From the NCBI GenBank assembly GCA_945902735.1, contig CAMDNF010000049.1:1-20312 (forward strand): a DNA stretch of 20,312 bases, in the 5' to 3' direction. A model generated the notes under the pieces. It searched no databases. It was given only the letters and a program-made list of their open reading frames with translations, and was not told the origin of the DNA. A program made the translations under genes and the position numbers. This document shows, piece after piece, positions 15,831-20,312 of this stretch; position 1 is the stretch's first letter, and each line of letters starts with the position of its first letter. The stretch comes from SHWC01 sp945902735 (lineage in GTDB: Bacteria; Pseudomonadota; Alphaproteobacteria; UBA828).

Positions 15831-16193
15831 ATGGCCAGTGTCGGCACATTGATCAGCACGATATTTTTCGGCCGCTCGGTCGGCAAGGACGAGTTCGGCA
15901 ACCGCTATTTCAGGGAGCGGTGGCCGGGCCGAGCGCGGCCTGAGCGTCGCTGGGTTCTATATGTGCGTGAAGACGAAGCCTCGAACATTCCGCCCGGTTG
16001 GCATGCTTGGCTCCACCATAGCCGCCGCGACCCGCCGACCCTCAGGCCGCTGCCCGCGAAACAGGCATGGGAAAAACCGCATCAGCCGAACTTGACCGGC
16101 ACGCCGCTTGCCTATCGGCCGCCGGGGCATACGCTCCAGGGCGGCAAACGGGCGCCTGCGACCGGCGATTACGAGCCCTGGAAACCGGAATAG
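15831..16193 (+). CDS. NDUFA12/B17.2-family NADH:ubiquinone oxidoreductase subunit (120 aa)
   Basis: This is the bacterial homologue of mitochondrial complex I supernumerary subunit NDUFA12 (B17.2), found in alphaproteobacteria outside the nuo operon. The hallmark stretches are all present: FFGRSVGKDEFGNRYF, RRWVLYVREDEASNIPPGW, HAWLHHSRRDPP, HQPNLTGTPLAYRPPG and ATGDYEPW. It should bind the peripheral arm of complex I on the cytoplasmic side. Its role is in assembly or stability and it carries no cofactor. The ATG is preceded by AGGGA 7 nt upstream. In many relatives a DUF2155 gene follows; here it is replaced by a long non-coding region and a TetR gene, which hints at a local rearrangement. 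Confidence 0.95.
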   Translation: MASVGTLISTIFFGRSVGKDEFGNRYFRERWPGRARPERRWVLYVREDEASNIPPGWHAWLHHSRRDPPTLRPLPAKQAWEKPHQPNLTGTPLAYRPPGHTLQGGKRAPATGDYEPWKPE

Positions 16194-16504
16194 GGCTTAG
16201 CGCCTTATATCCAGGCTACTAATCCCGAGCGCGCTTCCCGCCGGCTTGCCGCGCCTGATCGCGGGCGGCCCGTGTGCCGGTGGCTTGTCGGCCCGCGCCC
16301 TAACCGAGCCATCCCAGCTGCCGCCTGCGCCGGGCACGTCGCCGCCAGCGCCCCGCTTCCATCCGGCTTCCCATGCCGCTTCCCACGCCGCTCAAGAGGT
16401 TAATCGGCGGGTAATGTTTCACGTGAAGCGACTCCGCGGTTTTCCTCGATTTTTCGGCCTAAAACCGCCGGTCCGGATCCGCGCCCGAGCGCCCATTGGC
16501 TAAA
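16194..16504. other. Non-coding region downstream of the NDUFA12-like gene
   Basis: A weak open frame (16246-16503) has a Pro/Ala/Arg-biased translation unlike a real protein and no ribosome binding site, so I do not call it. At 16355-16393 a short imperfect 12-bp tandem repeat (GCTTCCCATGCC, GCTTCCCACGCC) is visible. A parS-like palindrome lies at 16415-16430. No clear terminator was found for the upstream gene. Confidence 0.55.
16415..16430. promoter_or_regulatory. parS-like palindrome (candidate ParB site)
   Basis: The sequence TGTTTCACGTGAAGCG matches 14 of 16 positions of the widely conserved parS consensus TGTTTCACGTGAAACA, with the central 13 bases perfect. It lies in non-coding DNA, 81 bp before the TCAC/GTGA operator array. 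It could be a genuine ParB-binding site, or a regulator operator whose half-sites abut, since the half-sites TCAC and GTGA are the same as in the array. Confidence 0.5.
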
Positions 16505-16570
16505 ATTAATTCACGCTATCGTGACACTATATTTCACTATAGGGTGATATAATTCACTGCGGCGGGAAGT
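16505..16570 (+). promoter_or_regulatory. Operator triplet A (three TCAC-N6-GTGA dyads)
   Basis: Dyads start at 16511 (TCAC-GCTATC-GTGA), 16534 (TCAC-TATAGG-GTGA) and 16554 (TCAC-TGCGGC-GGGA, one mismatch in the right arm). The offsets are 23 and 20 bp, close to two helical turns, so bound proteins would lie on one face of the DNA. The same architecture recurs 94 bp downstream as triplet B. The sites are presumed targets of the adjacent TetR-family regulator. Confidence 0.75.
16545..16553 (+). promoter_or_regulatory. Extended -10 promoter element P1
   Basis: TGATATAAT is a perfect extended -10 (TGnTATAAT). It lies between the second and third dyads of operator triplet A, overlapping the right arm of the second dyad. 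No good -35 is present at 17 bp, which extended -10 promoters can tolerate. Transcription would start near 16560 and run toward the TetR gene. Confidence 0.6.
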
Positions 16571-16598
16571 ACCGCGGGCGGGCGGTGGGGTGCTCGGT

Positions 16599-16664
16599 TT
16601 ATATTCACTCTCCTGTGAATAGTTTGTTCACTGTTCCGTGACATAGTTCTCTAAGGCGTGATGA
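16599..16664 (+). promoter_or_regulatory. Operator triplet B (three TCAC-N6-GTGA dyads)
   Basis: Dyads start at 16605 (ATTCAC-TCTCCT-GTGAAT, perfect with 6-bp arms), 16628 (TCAC-TGTTCC-GTGA) and 16648 (TCTC-TAAGGC-GTGA, one mismatch in the left arm). The offsets of 23 and 20 bp are identical to triplet A. By hand alignment about 40 of 66 positions are identical between the two triplets, nearly all conservation being in the dyad arms. The last dyad ends 19 bp before the TetR start codon. Confidence 0.75.
16639..16647 (+). promoter_or_regulatory. Weaker extended -10 element P2
   Basis: TGACATAGT sits exactly 94 bp after P1, at the same position between the second and third dyads of its triplet. 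It keeps the TGn extension but has two mismatches to TATAAT. A start near 16654 would leave a leader of about 27 nt before the TetR ATG. Confidence 0.4.
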
Positions 16665-16680
16665 TGCGGGCAGGTGGGCA

Positions 16681-17319
16681 ATGGTACGTAATCGGCAATT
16701 GACCGAGCAAAAACTGGTCGAGGCGGTTGGTGTGGTTCTTGAGGCCGAGGGCCTCGGCGGCCTCAATGCTAGCGCGATCGCGGCCCGTGCCGGCGTCGAC
16801 AAGGCGTTGATCTACAAATATTTCGGCAATCTGGAGACTCTGTTGCGGCGCTATGGCGAAGGGGCTGACCTTTGGTGGACCGCGGAGGAGCTCCTTGAAG
16901 GGGTGGCTGAAACAGGAATTAAGCTTAATAGATCAATAATTTTTAGCCTAGTACTCGTTCGATTTCTTAAGTCATTGCGCCGCCGGCCGGCCGCGCGGGC
17001 TATTTTGGCTGGAGAGGTTATTCAAAACAACGTTTTAGTGGATATCCTTGCCGCTAAACGAGAGAGAGAGACCAAGAGGCTCTTTGGCGCGCTTACCACG
17101 CTGTTCGGCGGGCCCCTCAGCGCTGACGAGATCGTCGGTTTGACCAGCTATATGCATGCCATCACCTATGCCACGCTTTTGGGTCGGGGTGGGGGTCGCA
17201 CGGTGTTCGGCATTGATCTTGGGACTGGTGAATTGGCCTGGGCGAAACTGGAGGCGGCCATCATGACGGGCGCGAAAGCTCAATTCACGGGGTGGCGAAC
17301 CAAGTCCGCCCCCGCGTGA
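16681..17319 (+). CDS. TetR-family transcriptional regulator (212 aa)
   Basis: The N-terminal TetR DNA-binding domain covers residues 8-54, with the helix-turn-helix in LNASAIAARAGVDKALIYKYFGNLETLL. The remainder is a helical ligand-binding domain of unassigned subfamily. AGGTGG lies just upstream of the ATG. The segments 16911-16980 and 17020-17070 are AT-rich with codons (AAT, ATA, TTA) rare in neighbouring genes, suggesting acquisition from another source. The six dyads immediately upstream point to strong autoregulation. No adjacent transport or enzyme gene is obviously its target: tyrS is convergent 26 bp downstream and the NDUFA12-like gene is 487 bp upstream on the same strand. The effector is unknown. 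Confidence 0.92.
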   Translation: MVRNRQLTEQKLVEAVGVVLEAEGLGGLNASAIAARAGVDKALIYKYFGNLETLLRRYGEGADLWWTAEELLEGVAETGIKLNRSIIFSLVLVRFLKSLRRRPAARAILAGEVIQNNVLVDILAAKRERETKRLFGALTTLFGGPLSADEIVGLTSYMHAITYATLLGRGGGRTVFGIDLGTGELAWAKLEAAIMTGAKAQFTGWRTKSAPA

Positions 17320-17345
17320 CTTACGCCATGGTATCGGGATGGTAA

Positions 17346-18599
17346 CTAATTGGGCCGGACCAGGGCGTGGCGCTTCCGTCCGGCCGACAATTTGATGGCG
17401 CCGGACGCGCCGATATCGGCCGGGGTGATCAGGGTGGTTTCGCCACTCAAGGTTTGATCGTTGAGACGGGCGCCGCCGCCTTGGATGAGCCGCCGGGCCT
17501 CACCGCCCGAAGGGGCGAGGCCGGCGCGTTGAAATAATTTAAAGGCAGGGATCCCGGCTTCAAGCTCGGCCCGGGGGATGGTGATCACAGGCAAATCGGC
17601 CCCGATGCCGCCTTCCTCGAAGGTGCGCCGCGCGGTTTCCGCCGCGGTTTCGGCCGCAGCCTTGCCATGGCAGAGCGTCGTTGCCTCCAGAGCGAGGCGC
17701 TTCTTCGCCTCGTTCAGTTCGGCCCCTTCGAGTCGTTCCAGTGAAATAATTAAATCGAGTGGTAACTCCGTGAAAAGACGCAAAAAACGGCCAACATCCT
17801 TGTCGTCCGTATTGCGCCAATATTGGTAGTAGTCATAGGGCGAGAGCAGGGCATCGTCGAGCCAGACGGCGCCTTGCGCGGTCTTGCCCATTTTGGCGCC
17901 CGACGCCGTGGTGATGAGGGGCGTGGTCACGCCATAGAGGGCGCGGCCGTCGACCCGACGGGCGAGTTCGACTCCGTTCACGATATTGCCCCATTGGTCC
18001 GAGCCACCGATTTGGAGAACGCAGTTTCGCCGCCGCGCCAATTCCAAGAAGTCATAGGCTTGAAGGACCATGTAGTTGAATTCGAGGAAGGTGAGCGAAT
18101 GCTCGCGCTCGAGCCTGAGTTTGACGCTATCGAAACTCAGCATGCGGTTGACCGTGAAATGGGCCCCGTAATCGCGGAGAAAATCGATATAGGCCAGGCC
18201 GTTCAGCCAATCGGCATTGTTCACCATGATGGCGCCGCCGGGCTGGTCGCCAAAGGTCAGGAACCGGGCAAAGCAGCTTTTGATGCCGGCCATGTTGGCG
18301 GCAATTGCCTTGTCATCCAGCATTTTGCGGGTTTCGTCGCGCCCCGAGGGATCGCCGATGCGCGTCGTGCCACCGCCCATCAGGACGATCGGTCGATGCC
18401 CCGTTTTTTGCAGCCAGCGCAGCATCATGATTTGCACCAGGCTGCCGACATGCAGGCTTGGCGCGGTACAATCAAAGCCGATATAGGCGGTAATCGGCCC
18501 TTGGCAGGCCAAGGCATCGAGCGCGGTTTCGTCGGTCATCTGATGGATGAAACCGCGGGCCGCGAGCGTGGAAAGGAACTCAGAACGAAGCGGCGCCAT
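17346..18599 (-). CDS. tyrS: Tyrosyl-tRNA synthetase (417 aa)
   Basis: TyrRS is a class I synthetase that charges tRNA(Tyr). The Rossmann-fold catalytic domain shows the HIGH-type signature as HVGS (50-53) in GFDCTAPSLHVGSL. The KMSKS loop appears as KMGKT (236-240), a common variant in this subfamily. The tyrosine pocket segments MVLQAYDFLEL and QIGGSDQWGNIVNG are present. An S4 RNA-binding domain occupies about residues 350-410 (AGLAPSGGEARRLIQGGG). The length is normal. The start matches the family and is divergent from anmK across a 118-bp gap, an arrangement common in alphaproteobacteria. The stop codon lies 26 bp from that of the convergent TetR gene. Confidence 0.97.
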   Translation of the reverse strand: MAPLRSEFLSTLAARGFIHQMTDETALDALACQGPITAYIGFDCTAPSLHVGSLVQIMMLRWLQKTGHRPIVLMGGGTTRIGDPSGRDETRKMLDDKAIAANMAGIKSCFARFLTFGDQPGGAIMVNNADWLNGLAYIDFLRDYGAHFTVNRMLSFDSVKLRLEREHSLTFLEFNYMVLQAYDFLELARRRNCVLQIGGSDQWGNIVNGVELARRVDGRALYGVTTPLITTASGAKMGKTAQGAVWLDDALLSPYDYYQYWRNTDDKDVGRFLRLFTELPLDLIISLERLEGAELNEAKKRLALEATTLCHGKAAAETAAETARRTFEEGGIGADLPVITIPRAELEAGIPAFKLFQRAGLAPSGGEARRLIQGGGARLNDQTLSGETTLITPADIGASGAIKLSAGRKRHALVRPN

Positions 18600-18717
18600 G
18601 GCGCGAGGGGAAATCCTCTGATTGACGGGCCCGTGTTGGCCGGTTCAAGTGCGCGGGCTGGGCCGAGCGCCCAGGCGGGGCTGTGTAACACGAGGGGCCT
18701 TTGGGGCACAACGCGGC

Positions 18718-19824
18718 ATGGGGACAGCGTTTCAGTCGGTGAAGGCGATTGGGTTGATGAGCGGCACGTCGATGGATGGCATCGACGTGGCGATGCTGGA
18801 AACCGATGGGGCGGCGCTGGTTCGCCCGGGCCCGAGCCTCAGCATTTTCTATGACGCGGCGTTTCGCGCGCGGCTGACCGAGGTCGCACAACATGGGGGC
18901 GATCCGTTTCATGTCGAGCGCGAGTTGACCGACCGCCATGCCGAGGCGGTGCGCGCTCTCCTCATGCGGGCCTCTGTTAGGCCTCACGCGATCCGGGTTA
19001 TTGGATTCCACGGTCATACCGTTCGGCACGCCCCCGATCAGCGGTTGACGGTACAAATCGGCGATGGCGCGCGGCTGTGCGCGCTGAGTGGCATTGATGT
19101 CGTCTCTGATTTTCGGCGCCACGATATCGCGGCGGGGGGCGAGGGCGCGCCGCTCGCACCGGTCTATCACGCGGCGCTCGCGAGCGCACTCGACCGTCCA
19201 CTCGCCGTGCTCAATGTGGGCGGCGTCGGCAATGTGACGTTTGTCCCGTCGGGCGATGCGGCGGCCTTGGTGGCGTTTGATACCGGTCCTGGCGGCGCGC
19301 TGATCGATGATTGGGCGTTGCGTCACACAGGTGAGCCGATGGACCGCGACGGACGATTAGCCGCGTCAGGCCAGGTTGATCGGCGCGCGCTCGAAGCGTT
19401 GCTCGCCTCGCCCTATTTTGACCGCCCGCCGCCGAAATCGCTCGATCGCAATGCGTTCGACCTTGCGCCGGTCGCGCGGCTGAGCCCCGAGAATGGCGCC
19501 GCGACCTTGACCGCGTTTACCGCGGCATCGGTCGCGCGCAGCCTGGCGTTTCTACCGGCGGCGCCGAAGCGTTGGTTGGTGACCGGTGGCGGCCGACACA
19601 ATCCCTCCTTGATGGCGTCGCTCAGCCGGGCGCTCAACGTGACGGTCGAACCGATCGAGGCGGTCGGCGCGGATGGCGATGCGCTCGAAGCGGAAGCGTT
19701 CGCCTATCTCGCCGTGCGCGCGCTGCGTGGTCTGCCGCTCAGCTATCCGGGCACGACCGGTGTGCCGCGGCCGACCACGGGCGGCGCGCTCCATCGCGCA
19801 CAAACTATTTTAAATTCGGACTGA
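18718..19824 (+). CDS. anmK: Anhydro-N-acetylmuramic acid kinase (368 aa)
   Basis: AnmK phosphorylates and opens 1,6-anhydro-MurNAc recovered from cell-wall turnover, giving MurNAc-6-phosphate for peptidoglycan recycling in the cytosol. The ATP loop GLMSGTSMDGIDVA is at residues 12-25. VIGFHGHTVRHAPD, VLNVGGVGNVTFVP and the catalytic-region motif FDTGPGGALIDDW follow, with LVTGGGRHNPSLM near the C-terminus. The ATG at 18718 gives the usual family length; the frame is open further upstream but that part is not conserved. A GTG at 18739 is a less likely alternative. Its stop codon is separated by 1 bp from the stop of the convergent Ada-domain gene. Confidence 0.95.
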   Translation: MGTAFQSVKAIGLMSGTSMDGIDVAMLETDGAALVRPGPSLSIFYDAAFRARLTEVAQHGGDPFHVERELTDRHAEAVRALLMRASVRPHAIRVIGFHGHTVRHAPDQRLTVQIGDGARLCALSGIDVVSDFRRHDIAAGGEGAPLAPVYHAALASALDRPLAVLNVGGVGNVTFVPSGDAAALVAFDTGPGGALIDDWALRHTGEPMDRDGRLAASGQVDRRALEALLASPYFDRPPPKSLDRNAFDLAPVARLSPENGAATLTAFTAASVARSLAFLPAAPKRWLVTGGGRHNPSLMASLSRALNVTVEPIEAVGADGDALEAEAFAYLAVRALRGLPLSYPGTTGVPRPTTGGALHRAQTILNSD

Positions 19825-19825
19825 A

Positions 19826-20110
19826 TTAGGATCCGGCCGGCTGATCTGGGCGGCAGCGTTTACAGGCCCGGAAACCGGCCGTGCGCGCCTCGATGGGCGT
19901 GGCAAAGAAGCGCACATTGCCGCGCTTCGGTTGGCGCGAGCGACAACTCGGTTTGCAATAAATGCCAGTCGTTTTGACCGCGACAATGAGCCGACCATCG
20001 GCGCGCGCCTCTCGCGTCGCCACGGCATGCCAACAAATATCATCATCGGCCGGCGTCACGACCGCGAGGCGCGCCAAGAAGTTGGGCGGTGTTTCGATCC
20101 TGTCCGTCAT
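19826..20110 (-). CDS. Stand-alone Ada metal-binding domain protein (94 aa)
   Basis: The sequence matches only the N-terminal methylphosphotriester-repair and zinc domain of E. coli Ada. All four zinc cysteines are present as C52, C56, C83 and C86 (GIYCKPSCRSR and FRACKRCRP), with the same spacing as E. coli C38, C42, C69 and C72. C52 is the expected methyl acceptor. The AraC-type helix-turn-helix and the O6-methylguanine transferase domain of full Ada are absent. The protein may repair methylphosphotriesters in the DNA backbone or act as a methylation sensor without its own activator domain. The ATG at 20108-20110 was chosen; another in-frame ATG at 20120-20122 adds four residues. The hydrolase gene upstream on the same strand ends 87 bp away. 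Confidence 0.85.
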   Translation of the reverse strand: MTDRIETPPNFLARLAVVTPADDDICWHAVATREARADGRLIVAVKTTGIYCKPSCRSRQPKRGNVRFFATPIEARTAGFRACKRCRPDQPAGS

Positions 20111-20197
20111 CGCCGATCTCATCCGATCATTCGAAGACGAAGTTTATCGGAGCGGCCCATCGAACGCCGCCCGGTTCTTGCGCGACGTCGCGACGAT

Positions 20198-20312
20198 CAG
20201 GAAACCGCGGCGGCTTTCTTTGCTGGCGGCACGACAACGCTCTTCTGCAAATAGCCGCTGATCGTGCTGGTCAACACGTCCATCTTGTCTTCAAAGAAGT
20301 GATTGGCGCCTT
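20198..20312 (-). CDS. C-terminal end of an alpha/beta hydrolase (partial)
   Basis: The last 37 residues of a minus-strand gene are visible, beginning GANHFFEDKMDVLTSTISGYL. The GA-[DN]-HFF pattern with a following amphipathic helix is typical of the C-terminus of the COG2945-type alpha/beta hydrolases, the His being the catalytic base. A short KK-containing Ala-rich tail ends the protein. Most of the gene lies beyond the window, so the nucleophile and substrate cannot be checked. Confidence 0.7.

Noticed and set aside
16246..16503. Open frame of 85 codons between the NDUFA12-like and TetR genes
   Set aside because: The composition is biased to Pro, Ala and Arg, with an imperfect 12-bp repeat, no ribosome binding site and no family resemblance. 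It contains the parS-like site and ends at the operator array.
16661..16666. ATG codons just upstream of the TetR start
   Set aside because: They are out of frame with the TetR coding sequence and lie at the end of the last dyad.

Overview
The window is GC-rich chromosomal DNA of an alphaproteobacterium, most likely from Rhodospirillales or a related order. The reasons are the gene order hda-like/ppk/ppx with rnd nearby, a bacterial NDUFA12-type complex I subunit, a long cobalamin-dependent NrdJ ribonucleotide reductase, an anmK/tyrS divergent pair, and an AspRS with features of the non-discriminating type. No species can be named from the sequence alone. Most of the window is core housekeeping DNA, interrupted by two accessory patches.

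Region 1 (1-5865) holds polyphosphate and RNA metabolism. The tail of an Hda/DnaA-like protein is followed by ppk (polyphosphate synthesis) and ppx (polyphosphate degradation), all on +. Convergent to them, on -, is a two-gene unit. A secreted ankyrin-repeat protein comes first, and its stop codon overlaps the start of rnd (RNase D). The 3' ends of ppx and rnd overlap by 71 bp.

Region 2 (5866-11337) begins with aspS on +, followed by an alpha/beta hydrolase that has an Asp nucleophile. Three small redox or detoxification-type genes on - (AhpD-like, DUF1348/NTF2-like and PPOX-like flavin protein) are read away from a divergent LysR regulator. This looks like a small LysR-controlled accessory module.

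Region 3 (11338-16193) contains a non-coding stretch, then nrdJ on - with a clear intrinsic terminator, then the NDUFA12-like gene on +.

Region 4 (16194-17345) is the most unusual part. A 487-bp non-coding region carries a parS-like palindrome and then two copies of a three-dyad operator array (TCAC-N6-GTGA) with identical 23/20 bp spacing, 94 bp apart. Each copy has an extended -10 element at the same relative position. A TetR-family regulator with AT-richer codons follows at once. The arrangement suggests an autoregulated, recently acquired regulator with duplicated promoter-operator units.

Region 5 (17346-20312) holds tyrS on -, anmK on +, a stand-alone Ada metal-binding domain protein on -, and the C-terminal end of an alpha/beta hydrolase on -.

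No rRNA, tRNA, CRISPR array, transposase or prophage gene was seen.
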